Below, piece by piece: positions 53,810 through 62,030 of a stretch of 64,000 nt of DNA. A program made the position numbers and the translations under genes. Source of the DNA: Inhella gelatinilytica (lineage in GTDB: Bacteria > Pseudomonadota > Gammaproteobacteria > Burkholderiales > Burkholderiaceae_C); assembly GCF_016093295.1 (NCBI RefSeq), contig NZ_JAEDAL010000004.1, forward strand, positions 124,001 to 188,000. Reading direction: 5' to 3'. The first letter of the stretch is position 1. Each line of letters begins with the position of its first letter. Under the pieces are notes generated by a model, which saw only the letters and a program-made list of their open reading frames with translations, was not told the origin of the DNA and ran no database searches.

Positions 53810-54878
53810 GAAGGGCCCATCCTTGTTGAAAAAGCTCTGGCTGATTTTCGCCCAGGCCTGCACCCTCGGTCTGGGGCTGGCTCTGGCCTTGCAGGCAGTC
53901 AACACCCTTCATCCCCGGCCAGCGACGGGCCAGAGCCCGCCGGAGCGCAGCTTGGTCCAAGCCGCAGCACAGGTGGCCCCGGCCGTCGTGGCCATTCGCA
54001 CCGACGACGAGCCGGGCGGTGCGGCCAGCCCCACCGGCTCTGGCGTCATCGTGCACGCCGACGGTTGGATCGTGACCAATCACCACGTGGTTGCAGAGGC
54101 TTCGCAGGTGCGCGTTCAGCTTCCAGATGGACGAGAAGGCACCGCCCAGGTCACCGGCTCCGACCCCGAGACCGACCTTGCCGTGCTGCGCACCGATCTG
54201 CGCGCCCTCCCCGTCGCCCGCTGGGGTTCCTCCCAGCAACTGGTGGTGGGAGAGCCACTGCTGGCCATCGGCAATCCCTTTGGCGTCGGTCAAACGGTGA
54301 CCGCAGGCATCGTGAGCGCCCTGCAGCGCAAAGCGCTGGGGATCAATGTGTTTGAGAATTTCATTCAAACCGATGCCGCCATCAACCCCGGCAATTCAGG
54401 GGGCGCCCTGGTCAACAGCCAAGGGCTCGTGGTGGGCATTCCCAGCGCCATTTACTCCCGCGACGGCGGGAGCATTGGCCTAGGCTTTGCCATCCCCGCT
54501 GAGTTAGCGCAACAGGTGGTGCAAGCCCTGCAAACCCAGGGCTACGTCCAGCGGGGATGGCTCGGGGTGCAAACCCGCGCGTTCACGCCCGATTTGGCCC
54601 GGGTACTCAAACTGCCGGCCCACGGCGGCGTGCTGGTGAGTGTCGTGATTCCCGACTCCCCGGCCGCTCAAATCCAACTTCACACCGGGGATGTGATCGA
54701 GTCAGTGGGGGGCACTTCCATTCGGAGCCCGGAGCACCTGCTGGATGTCGTCGCTGAGCTGCGACCCGGGCAGCGAGCGCCGATCACGCTCCGGCGCAAC
54801 GGCCAAGCCCTCACCGTGGAAGTCGCAGTGGGCCAACGGCCCCGGCCTGGCACCACGCCGCCCCCCGTTCAAGACTGA
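53808..54878 (+). CDS. membrane-anchored trypsin-like serine protease (DegQ/DegS/HtrA)
   Basis: 356 aa: an N-terminal signal-anchor (LWLIFAQACTLGLGLALAL), an S1C protease domain with His93 (VTNHHVV), Asp123 (DPETDLAVL) and Ser197 (NPGNSGGAL), and a single PDZ domain (about 260-345). One PDZ and an uncleaved anchor resemble DegS more than DegP. The ATG at 53808 coincides with the NIF3-like start on the other strand; TTG codons at 53823 and 53826, preceded by AAGGG, are alternative starts and would give a shorter cytosolic tail. It ends with a 10-base overlap with the convergent tatC. Confidence 0.92.
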   Translation: MKGPSLLKKLWLIFAQACTLGLGLALALQAVNTLHPRPATGQSPPERSLVQAAAQVAPAVVAIRTDDEPGGAASPTGSGVIVHADGWIVTNHHVVAEASQVRVQLPDGREGTAQVTGSDPETDLAVLRTDLRALPVARWGSSQQLVVGEPLLAIGNPFGVGQTVTAGIVSALQRKALGINVFENFIQTDAAINPGNSGGALVNSQGLVVGIPSAIYSRDGGSIGLGFAIPAELAQQVVQALQTQGYVQRGWLGVQTRAFTPDLARVLKLPAHGGVLVSVVIPDSPAAQIQLHTGDVIESVGGTSIRSPEHLLDVVAELRPGQRAPITLRRNGQALTVEVAVGQRPRPGTTPPPVQD

Positions 54879-55672
54879 GGGTCGTCTTCGCTCTGGGGCT
54901 CGCGCCGCACCATCACGGCCGCCCAAATGCCCACCTCATAGAGCACCACCATGGGAACAAAGAGCGAGATCTGCGAGATCACATCGGGCGGTGTCACGAT
55001 GGCGGCCACGATGATGGCGCCAACCGCAAAGTAACCGCGCCATTCACGAAGTTTCTCGACCGACACCACACCGAGCGCCGCCAGGACCACCACGGCAACA
55101 GGCACCTCAAAGGCAATGCCAAACACCATGAAGAGGGTCAACACAGTGCCGAAATACTGTTCGATATCGGGCGCCACTTGGATCGATGCGGGGGCAAACG
55201 CAACGATGAACTTGCTCATCGCCGGCAGCACGAGGTAGTAGCAAAAAGCCACGCCGACAAAGAAGAGCAGCGTGCTGGAGACCACCAAGGGCAGGATGAA
55301 ACGCTTCTCGTGCGAATAAAGACCAGGCGCGACGAACGCCCAGACTTGGTACAGCACAAAGGGCAGGGCCAGAAGAAAACCGCCCATCAGCGTAATCTTG
55401 AGGGGCACCATGAAGGGCGCAAACGTACCCGTGGCAATCAGCTTGGCCCCTCCGGGCAAGGCTTGACTCATGGGCAGCGCCAGCAGGTCATACAGCCCAC
55501 CCGGCGACGGCCAAACACACAACACCCCAAACATCAGCATCACCGCCAGCAGCGCCCGCACGATGCGGTCCCGCAATTCGACCAGATGCTCGACAAAGGG
55601 CTGTTCGGTTCCGGCCAGTTCGTCTTCCGGCGGGGGAGAGCTTGCGTTCACGTTGGTTTGAGCGCCGAGCAC
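54869..55672 (-). CDS. tatC: Sec-independent protein translocase TatC
   Basis: Core receptor of the twin-arginine translocon. 267 aa, six helices. N-terminal FVEHLVELRDRIVRALLAVM, the conserved PFVLYQVWAFVAPGLYSHEK periplasmic/cytosolic segment, and FGIAFEVPVAVVVLAALGV are typical. The GTG start at 55672 is supported by a perfect AAAGGAGG six bases upstream. Last gene of tatABC; a substrate is encoded nearby, since Rieske PetA is usually Tat-exported. Confidence 0.96.
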   Translation of the reverse strand: MLGAQTNVNASSPPPEDELAGTEQPFVEHLVELRDRIVRALLAVMLMFGVLCVWPSPGGLYDLLALPMSQALPGGAKLIATGTFAPFMVPLKITLMGGFLLALPFVLYQVWAFVAPGLYSHEKRFILPLVVSSTLLFFVGVAFCYYLVLPAMSKFIVAFAPASIQVAPDIEQYFGTVLTLFMVFGIAFEVPVAVVVLAALGVVSVEKLREWRGYFAVGAIIVAAIVTPPDVISQISLFVPMVVLYEVGIWAAVMVRREPQSEDDPQS

Positions 55673-55684
55673 CCGGCGCCTCCT

Positions 55685-56134
55685 TTACTTGGGGCGATGC
55701 CGCGCCACCCGCGCTGCGCCAGATTGCACATGCCGTCGAACCCCCGTGCGTTCCTTGAACCACATCGGGGTTCGCATGCGGCGCACCCGCCAATTCTTGC
55801 GAACCGATTGGGGATTGGGGGACCACTGGCCATCCAACGCAGGCGCCTTCCAGGCCTCTTCGAAGCTGGTCTGCACTTCGTTCAGGCCCTCTGAAACCTC
55901 GTTCAGCGAGCCGGAGACTTCAGAGGCGGCTTCTCGAAACTGGGCCTGGGCCTTCTTGAGCTCTTCGAGCTCAATCGACCGATTCACCTCCGCTTTGACG
56001 TCGGCCACGTAGCGGCGGGCCTTGCCCATCATGTGGCCCACGGTCCGGGCCACTTTGGGCAGCTTCTCGGGGCCGATGACGATCAAGGCCACCACGCCGA
56101 CCAATGCCAGTTTGTCCAGACCCAGGTCGAGCAT
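55685..56134 (-). CDS. tatB: Sec-independent protein translocase TatB
   Basis: 149 aa: one N-terminal helix ([20 protein letters not shown], with the Gly-Pro turn and conserved Glu), an amphipathic helix, a coiled-coil-like stretch ([20 protein letters not shown]), and a basic C-terminal tail. TatB forms the receptor with TatC. 31 bases after tatA and 12 bases before tatC. Confidence 0.94.
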   Translation of the reverse strand: MLDLGLDKLALVGVVALIVIGPEKLPKVARTVGHMMGKARRYVADVKAEVNRSIELEELKKAQAQFREAASEVSGSLNEVSEGLNEVQTSFEEAWKAPALDGQWSPNPQSVRKNWRVRRMRTPMWFKERTGVRRHVQSGAARVARHRPK

Positions 56135-56165
56135 GCGGATTCAGTTCAGTTGAGCGTGTGCTCGA

Positions 56166-56390
56166 TCAGGAGTGGGTTTTCTTTTCCGTGGCTTGCACGT
56201 CCACCGTGTTGGGATCTTGACCCACACGGGCTTGCGGGTCGGCCGGCGCAGCGCCATCGCGCATGCCATCCTTGAACCCCTTGACCGCAGAGCCCAGGTC
56301 AGAGCCCACGTTCTTGAGCTTCTTCGTGCCAAACACCAGCACGACCACCAGCAGCACGATCAGCCAGTGCCAAATGCTCAAACCGCCCAT
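56166..56390 (-). CDS. tatA: Sec-independent protein translocase TatA
   Basis: 74 aa: N-terminal helix ([20 protein letters not shown]) followed by the [20 protein letters not shown] amphipathic helix and a polar tail. TatA makes the export pore. GGAG precedes the ATG; a TAGAAT -10-like hexamer lies at 56417-56422 (minus strand), so the tat genes may have their own promoter after hinT. Confidence 0.95.
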   Translation of the reverse strand: MGGLSIWHWLIVLLVVVLVFGTKKLKNVGSDLGSAVKGFKDGMRDGAAPADPQARVGQDPNTVDVQATEKKTHS

Positions 56391-56453
56391 TCTTAACTCC
56401 AGAAGATGAGATTTCGATTCTAGGCTGCCCGGCGCATACGCCCGTGATGTAGA

Positions 56454-56801
56454 TCAGCCTTTACGCCAGGGCCGGGGGCCGCCCATGACGTGCAGGTGCA
56501 GGTGCATGACCTCTTGACCCCCGTCTGCCCCGGTATTGATCTGGGCCCGGAAACCCCCGGTCACCCCCGCCTCGCGCATCAATTCAGGCGCCAGCACCAT
56601 CATGCGGCCCAGAAGCCCTTGGTGCTCCGGGCGCGCCTCGGCCAAACTGGGCAAATGCACTTTGGGGACGATCAACAGGTGAACGGGTGCGCTGGGCTGA
56701 ATGTCATGAAAGGCCAGCAACTCGTCATCTTCGTAAGCCTTGCGCGACGGGATTTGACCCGCCACGATCTTGCAAAAAATGCAATGAGGGTCATGCGACA
56801 C
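56454..56801 (-). CDS. hinT: HIT-family purine nucleoside phosphoramidase (HinT)
   Basis: 115-residue histidine-triad protein hydrolysing adenosine phosphoramidates and aminoacyl-adenylate-like substrates. CIFCKIVAGQIPSRKAYED at the N-terminus carries zinc-type cysteines, and the active-site HLHLHVMGG is at the end. The GTG start is placed by AAGGA seven bases upstream and the conserved SHDPHCIFCKI. Follows hisE by 12 bases. Confidence 0.95.
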   Translation of the reverse strand: MSHDPHCIFCKIVAGQIPSRKAYEDDELLAFHDIQPSAPVHLLIVPKVHLPSLAEARPEHQGLLGRMMVLAPELMREAGVTGGFRAQINTGADGGQEVMHLHLHVMGGPRPWRKG

Positions 56802-56813
56802 GTTGAGTTCCTT

Positions 56814-57149
56814 TCAAATTTTTGGGTCTGCAGGTCGAGACGCAAATTCGGCCAACCCCGAAAGTCCCTCCCGACGCGCCAACTCGCCCAGTACCTGCTC
56901 GGGCCGAACGCCAACTTCGGCCAAGGCCATCAAGCTGTGAAACCACAGGTCGGCGGCCTCGTAGGTCACCTGCATGGCGTTTCGATCCTTGGCGGCCAGA
57001 ACAAATTCAGTCGCCTCTTCGCCCACTTTTTTGAGCATGGCATCCAAGCCCTTGGCCTTGAGCTTGGCCACGTAGCTGGTGGCCGGGTCCCCCGACTGGC
57101 GACGCGCTTCGATGGTATCGGCCAACTGCGCCAGGACGTGGTCGTTCAT
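56814..57149 (-). CDS. hisE: phosphoribosyl-ATP diphosphatase
   Basis: Second step of histidine synthesis: PR-ATP to PR-AMP plus PPi, all-alpha MazG-like fold. 111 aa. [20 protein letters not shown] and [16 protein letters not shown] (metal-binding glutamates) followed by [20 protein letters not shown] are hallmarks. The ATG overlaps the hisI stop (ATGA), so the two activities are made together, as they act in sequence. Confidence 0.96.
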   Translation of the reverse strand: MNDHVLAQLADTIEARRQSGDPATSYVAKLKAKGLDAMLKKVGEEATEFVLAAKDRNAMQVTYEAADLWFHSLMALAEVGVRPEQVLGELARREGLSGLAEFASRPADPKI

Positions 57150-58009
57150 TTGTATACCCTCTCCGGATCCACCAGCACAGGCTCCACGGTGGCCCAGCCG
57201 TCACCATCCAGTTGGCGGAAAAAACACGAATGGCGCCCGGTGTGGCAGGCCACACCCGGGCCGCTGGGCTGCCCCTCCTGACGCACCGTCAGCAGAATCA
57301 CATCCCGATCGCAGTCCAGCCGAATGTCCTGCACCGTTTGCACATGGCCGGACTCTTCGCCTTTGTGCCACAGGCGCTGGCGACTGCGGCTCCAGTACAC
57401 CGCCTGACCTCGTGCCCAGGTTTGGAGCAAGGCCTCGCGATTCATCCAGGCCACCATCAGCACGTCCTTGCTGCCCGCTTCTTGCGCGATGGCCGGGGCC
57501 AGCCCCCGCTCGTCCCAGGCCACGTCATCCAACCAGGAGGGCGGTGACGGTGGCGCCAGAGCATGCGTTTCACCGGCATGTTGCCACTCGTGGGCAAACC
57601 AACGGAGCACCGGCACGGTGCCCGGGAGCACTGGCCAAACGGTGGTCGGCAACGTCTGCCAAGCCATACGCTGCCCTTCCCGCATGTGCAACTCACCCGT
57701 CCAGTCGAAGCACTTCATGAAATGCAGCCGTACGCGGGCGTGGGGGTAGTCCATTTCCTCGACACGCCAGGGCTGGGCAGGCCCAATGGTGATGCCCAGC
57801 TCCTCATGCAACTCGCGACGCAGCGCGGTCTCGGCATCCTCGCCGGGCTCGAATTTGCCGCCCGGGAACTCCCAGTGCCCCGGGTACACCTTGCCCGGTG
57901 GCCGCGACGTCAGCAGAAAGGCCACTTCGCGCCCCTGGGCGTCGCGTTGCAAAAGCACCCCCACGGCCACATCGACGGCCAATCGGTCGGTTGCCGCGTT
58001 TTCAAGCAT
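57146..58009 (-). CDS. MutT-type NUDIX hydrolase fused to phosphoribosyl-AMP cyclohydrolase (HisI)
   Basis: Single uninterrupted 287-codon frame with two complete domains. Residues 1-137 are a MutT-like NUDIX protein ([19 protein letters not shown] with the NUDIX box 51-73, [10 protein letters not shown]). After a linker of about 20 residues ([14 protein letters not shown]) comes a full HisI (158-287): [30 protein letters not shown] (207-222), DCDRD (232-236) and CHTGRHSC (255-262), the zinc and catalytic residues. Neither part looks degraded. No ATG occurs in frame in the linker. The start overlaps DUF815 by 8 bases and the stop overlaps hisE by 4. Fusion of an unrelated repair-type hydrolase to a histidine enzyme is unusual. 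Confidence 0.9.
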   Translation of the reverse strand: MLENAATDRLAVDVAVGVLLQRDAQGREVAFLLTSRPPGKVYPGHWEFPGGKFEPGEDAETALRRELHEELGITIGPAQPWRVEEMDYPHARVRLHFMKCFDWTGELHMREGQRMAWQTLPTTVWPVLPGTVPVLRWFAHEWQHAGETHALAPPSPPSWLDDVAWDERGLAPAIAQEAGSKDVLMVAWMNREALLQTWARGQAVYWSRSRQRLWHKGEESGHVQTVQDIRLDCDRDVILLTVRQEGQPSGPGVACHTGRHSCFFRQLDGDGWATVEPVLVDPERVYK

Positions 58010-58883
58010 CGTTGCGCCCCGCCACATCGCGTGCGAACTGATGGGCCACGCGACCACTGCGAGAGCCGCGTTCCAAAGCCCAAACCCGAGCTTGAGCGCG
58101 CAGCGCCTCTGTGGGCTGAAGCCCATGCTCCATCAGCCAGAGCTCACACAAACGAAGGTATTCCTCTTGGCTAAACGGATAAAAACTGATCCACAGCCCG
58201 AATCGCTCTGACAGTGAAATCTTTTCTTCGACGGATTCGCCCGGGTGAATCTCGCCGTCCGGCCCGCGGCCTCGCGTCTCCAGGTTGTCTTTGAATTGCT
58301 CGGGCATCAAATGGCGCCGGTTGCTGGTGGCCACCAAGAGCAAGTTGTCACCGCCCGCTGCCACGGTGCCATCCAAAACGGACTTCAACGCCTTGTACCC
58401 GCTCTCGCCGGCCTCAAAACTCAGGTCATCGCAGAACAGCAGGAATTTTTCAGGACGGGTCGCCAGCACTTCGCTCAAGACTGGCAGTTCACCCAAATCC
58501 GCTTTGTCAATTTCGATCAATCGCAGGTCGGGCCACGCATTCAGCGCGGCTTTGACCAGCGAACTCTTGCCGCATCCGCGCGCCCCCGAAAGCAGCACGT
58601 GATTGGCAGGCCGCCCCTCGACAAAGGCCGCGAGGTTGCGTTGGAACCGCGCCTTCTGGGCGTCAATCTCCAGCAAGGTCTCAAACCGCTGCGCACTCAA
58701 CTGCCGCACCGGGTGCAAGTGCACACTGAGGCCTTGGCGCCGCAACCGCCACGCCCGTGCCCCTTGCCAATCGGGCTGCACCACCCCTCCTTGATAACGT
58801 GCATCCAGCCGCTCCAGCAGGGCCACGCAGCGAGCCAACAAGTCCGTTGGAGAGGTCACATCCCCCCCGACATTGGAATCCAT
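58002..58883 (-). CDS. DUF815 AAA-like ATP-binding protein
   Basis: 293 aa from the ATG at 58883 (a GTG three codons upstream is possible). P-loop GARGCGKSS at 100-108 and Walker [11 protein letters not shown] near 148-157, followed by [20 protein letters not shown] and [10 protein letters not shown], typical of DUF815. Function unknown; the family sits next to mutT in many betaproteobacteria, as it does here. Translation is coupled to the fused gene by an 8-base overlap. Confidence 0.88.
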   Translation of the reverse strand: MDSNVGGDVTSPTDLLARCVALLERLDARYQGGVVQPDWQGARAWRLRRQGLSVHLHPVRQLSAQRFETLLEIDAQKARFQRNLAAFVEGRPANHVLLSGARGCGKSSLVKAALNAWPDLRLIEIDKADLGELPVLSEVLATRPEKFLLFCDDLSFEAGESGYKALKSVLDGTVAAGGDNLLLVATSNRRHLMPEQFKDNLETRGRGPDGEIHPGESVEEKISLSERFGLWISFYPFSQEEYLRLCELWLMEHGLQPTEALRAQARVWALERGSRSGRVAHQFARDVAGRNDA

Positions 58884-58904
58884 CGCATTCACCGCGGCGG
58901 TCGC

Positions 58905-59801
58905 TCAGTGGCTGCGGATCATGGTGCCGTAAGCCTGATCACTCAGCACCTCCAGCAGCAGCGCATGCGGCACGCGGCCGTCAATGATGTGGACGGCCCG
59001 AACACCGGCCCGCGCCGCATCCAGCGCCGACGCGATCTTGGGCAGCATGCCCCCGCTGAGGGTGCCATCGGCAAACATGGCGTCGATTTGGCGGGCAGAC
59101 AAATCGGTGAGCAATTTGCCCTCCTTGTCGAGCACGCCCGGCGTATTGGTCAGCATGACCAGCTTTTCGGCCTTGAGCACCTCGGCCAGTTTGCCCGCCA
59201 CCACATCCGCATTGATGTTGTAGCTCTCGTTTTCTTGGCCGAAGCCCAGTGGCGAGATGACGGGAATGAACGCATCGTCCTGAAGCGCCTTGACCACGCT
59301 GGGGTCGATGGACTCGATATCCCCCACCTGGCCAACATCGTGCTCGATAGACGGGTCCTTGCTGTCGACCATCTTGAGCTTCCTGGCACGGATCATGGCG
59401 CCATCCTTGCCCGTCAGACCCACGGCTTTGCCACCCGCCTTGTTGATCAACCCCACAATTTCCTGCTGCACCTCGCCCGCCAACACCCACTCCACGATGC
59501 CCATGGTTTCGGCGTCCGTCACGCGCATGCCTTGAATGAAGGTGCCCTGCTTTCCCAAGCGTTTCAGGGCGTTCTCAATTTGCGGCCCCCCACCATGCAC
59601 CACCACCGGGTTTAGGCCCACCAACTTGAGCAGCACCACATCCTCGGCAAAATCCTGCTGCAGGGCCGGGTCGGTCATGGCATTGCCCCCGTATTTCACA
59701 ACGATGGTCTTGCCATGAAAGCGCTGGATGTACGGCAGGGCTTGACTGAGGATCTCCGCCTTTTCACGCGGCGCAATGTGGGTGACGTCGGGGGCTTGCA
59801 A
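58905..59801 (-). CDS. argB: acetylglutamate kinase
   Basis: Phosphorylates N-acetylglutamate in arginine synthesis; often feedback-inhibited. 298 aa from a TTG start at 59801: no ATG lies near the conserved [17 protein letters not shown], and AGGAG sits 8 bases before the TTG. Signatures: [43 protein letters not shown] and the C-terminal [13 protein letters not shown] and [26 protein letters not shown] -10-like hexamer at 59837-59842 gives a 36-base leader. Confidence 0.95.
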   Translation of the reverse strand: MQAPDVTHIAPREKAEILSQALPYIQRFHGKTIVVKYGGNAMTDPALQQDFAEDVVLLKLVGLNPVVVHGGGPQIENALKRLGKQGTFIQGMRVTDAETMGIVEWVLAGEVQQEIVGLINKAGGKAVGLTGKDGAMIRARKLKMVDSKDPSIEHDVGQVGDIESIDPSVVKALQDDAFIPVISPLGFGQENESYNINADVVAGKLAEVLKAEKLVMLTNTPGVLDKEGKLLTDLSARQIDAMFADGTLSGGMLPKIASALDAARAGVRAVHIIDGRVPHALLLEVLSDQAYGTMIRSH

Positions 59802-59859
59802 AGCAAAGGCTCCTACACAAAAACAGGGTTCGCCCCATTCTAGGGAGCCGGACCTGCGC

Positions 59860-60639
59860 TCAGCGCGAAAGCTCTTGCACGGCTCGCTGATAGGCCGCCG
59901 TCTTGCTCGCCTCGCGGAAGTGGCCCCACAAGGTCGGCAGCGCCGCCTCGTGAGCTTGTGCAAATTTCTTGGAAAACACCACGAAGTAAGCCCGCTGCTC
60001 CAACGGCACAGGCAAGCGCTCCAGTCCCTTGAGGTCGGGGCGCGTGGCGATCAGGGCGTCGGCCTCGCCCTGATGGGCAGCCGCCGCGGCAATTTCACCA
60101 GCGGCCACCATGCGCAGCGCCATCTCGGTCGTCCGAGCCCGTTCGTCCACGTCCGCCTTGAGTTGCCTCAGCTGAGCCGCTACGGCATGCCCAATCGTGA
60201 CCCCCACTTTGGACCCCGCGGGCAGTTCGAGCCGGACACCGTCCCAACGCACAGGGGTGCGAGGCAAGCGATAGAGGCGATAGCGATCGGTACGCAACGC
60301 TAACTGAGCATCGACGCCCGTACCCGCCATGGGGTATCGCAAAAAACGCTCGCGCTCAGGTGTGTAGCTCAAACCGACCGTGGCATCAACATAGCCGGCC
60401 TCCAACTCCGCCAGACACCGCTTTCCGGGCCTGGTTTCGACGCGCACAGTCCAGCCGCTGCGTGCGGCCACGGCTCGAATCAAGTCGAAGTCCAGCCCGC
60501 GATCCCGCACGCGACCATCGGGGTCAGCAAGGCGCCATGGTGCATGTGAGACGTCGGTCATGCAAATGCGGACCTCGGGGGCAGCCCAAACCACCCCGGA
60601 CATCACCACACCGCCAAGCCCAACCCACACCGCGCGCAT
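59860..60639 (-). CDS. periplasmic solute-binding protein (type 2 fold, amino-acid-like)
   Basis: 259 aa from the ATG at 60639 (a GTG one codon earlier is possible). Signal peptide cleaved after VVWAAP, then a type 2 binding-protein fold: [41 protein letters not shown] and [13 protein letters not shown] are in the usual order of SBP family 3. There are no permease or ATPase genes beside it, so it is an orphan binding protein or a sensor component; ligand unknown. Confidence 0.75.
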   Translation of the reverse strand: MRAVWVGLGGVVMSGVVWAAPEVRICMTDVSHAPWRLADPDGRVRDRGLDFDLIRAVAARSGWTVRVETRPGKRCLAELEAGYVDATVGLSYTPERERFLRYPMAGTGVDAQLALRTDRYRLYRLPRTPVRWDGVRLELPAGSKVGVTIGHAVAAQLRQLKADVDERARTTEMALRMVAAGEIAAAAAHQGEADALIATRPDLKGLERLPVPLEQRAYFVVFSKKFAQAHEAALPTLWGHFREASKTAAYQRAVQELSR

Positions 60640-60696
60640 CACCTAGATCGCCCTCGTTAAAAAGGATGAACTGACTCTACCCGAGACAATGGCCCC

Positions 60697-61587
60697 ATGC
60701 ACGCCGCCCGCTACCTGCACCTCTCCATCGCCGTGGCCCTGGCCACCATTGCCATGAAAGCGGGCGCCTGGTGGCTCACCGATTCCGTGGCCTTGCTCTC
60801 CGACGCGCTGGAATCCGTGGTGAATTTGGCCGGCGCCACGTTTGCGCTGTGGATGGTTACGCTGGCCGCGCAACCGCCGGATGAAGACCACCCGTTTGGT
60901 CACCACAAGGCTGAATACTTCAGCGGCGGCTTTGAAGGACTGCTGATCTTGGGCGCTGCGGGCGGGATTGCCTGGGCTGCGTTGAATCGCTTGTGGCACC
61001 CGCAGCCTTTGGCCGAATTGAGTCTGGGGTTGGGCCTGGCACTGGTCAGTTCGGCGCTCAATGGCGGCCTGGCCTACTTCATGCTCCGTGCGGCACGCCA
61101 GCACCATTCCATGGCCCTGGAAGCGGATGCGCGTCATTTGATGACCGACGTGTGGACCTCAGCGGGTGTCGTGGTGGGGTTGTTGGGGGTGCACTGGACG
61201 GGCTGGCTGTGGCTGGACGCGGCGGCGGCCTTGCTGATGGCCCTCAACATCGGGCGCGAAGGCTACGCCTTGGTTCGCGCGGCAGTCGATGGCTTGATGG
61301 ACCGGGCGCTGGAACCCCAATGGATGGACGCCCTGACGCGCACGCTAAAAGCCTTTTCAAGTCCTGACGTCCGATTTGATCACCTGCACACCCGCAGAGC
61401 CGGCAGCCGCCGGTACGTGGATCTGCACATGCACATGCCCCCTGACTGGAGCCTGGAGCGGGCAGCTGCCGAGCGCCGCGCCGTTGAGCAAGCGCTGATG
61501 CAAGCGGTGCCGGGGTTGCGGGCCAGCATCCAACTGCTGCCAGCGAACGCCGAGGCTCACTTTTTTGAGACGGAAAGCCCCCCATGA
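60697..61587 (+). CDS. cation diffusion facilitator metal efflux transporter
   Basis: 296-residue CDF (FieF/CzcD-like) Zn/Fe/Mn–proton antiporter. Six helices; metal-site residues in TM2 (LLSDALESVVNLAG) and TM5 (EADARHLMTDVWTSAG); loop HPFGHHKAEYFSGGFEG; cytosolic C-terminal domain with DHLHTRRAGSRRYVDLHMHM. No Shine-Dalgarno: GACAAT (60685-60690) plus six bases precede the ATG, so the mRNA may be leaderless. Overlaps dtd by ATGA. Confidence 0.92.
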   Translation: MHAARYLHLSIAVALATIAMKAGAWWLTDSVALLSDALESVVNLAGATFALWMVTLAAQPPDEDHPFGHHKAEYFSGGFEGLLILGAAGGIAWAALNRLWHPQPLAELSLGLGLALVSSALNGGLAYFMLRAARQHHSMALEADARHLMTDVWTSAGVVVGLLGVHWTGWLWLDAAAALLMALNIGREGYALVRAAVDGLMDRALEPQWMDALTRTLKAFSSPDVRFDHLHTRRAGSRRYVDLHMHMPPDWSLERAAAERRAVEQALMQAVPGLRASIQLLPANAEAHFFETESPP

Positions 61588-62021
61588 AATCGGTGTTGCA
61601 GCGCGTGAAGACAGCCCAAGTCACCGTCGACGGGGCCGTGGTCGGAGCCATAGGGCCCGGCTTGTTGGCGCTGGTGTGCGCCGAGCCGCACGACACGCCC
61701 GAGACGGCGAACCGGTGGCTCAACAAGGTGTTGAAGCTGCGCATCTTTTCAGACGACGCGGGCAAGATGAACCGCAGCCTGACGGACACCCAAGGCGGCT
61801 TGCTGCTGGTGTCGCAGTTCACGCTGGCCGCTGACTGTTCCGGCGGGAATCGGCCCAGCTTTTCCAGTGCTGCCCCACCGGATCAGGCTCGAACGCTGTA
61901 CTTGGACTTGATTGAGCAAGCGCGCAGCCGCCACCCTCAAGTGGCCGCTGGCGTCTTTGCGGCCGATATGCAGGTGCAGCTGATCAACGATGGGCCGGTC
62001 ACCATCCCGTTGAATCTTTAG
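61584..62021 (+). CDS. dtd: D-aminoacyl-tRNA deacylase
   Basis: Removes D-amino acids (and glycine from tRNA-Ala) misloaded on tRNA. 145 aa. Active-site motifs LLVSQFTLAAD and the cis-Gly-Pro segment INDGPVTIPLNL at the C-terminus; N-terminal KSVLQRVKTAQVTVDG is characteristic. The start lies in the stop of the transporter gene. Confidence 0.96.
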   Translation: MKSVLQRVKTAQVTVDGAVVGAIGPGLLALVCAEPHDTPETANRWLNKVLKLRIFSDDAGKMNRSLTDTQGGLLLVSQFTLAADCSGGNRPSFSSAAPPDQARTLYLDLIEQARSRHPQVAAGVFAADMQVQLINDGPVTIPLNL

Positions 62022-62030
62022 GACAGCCGC

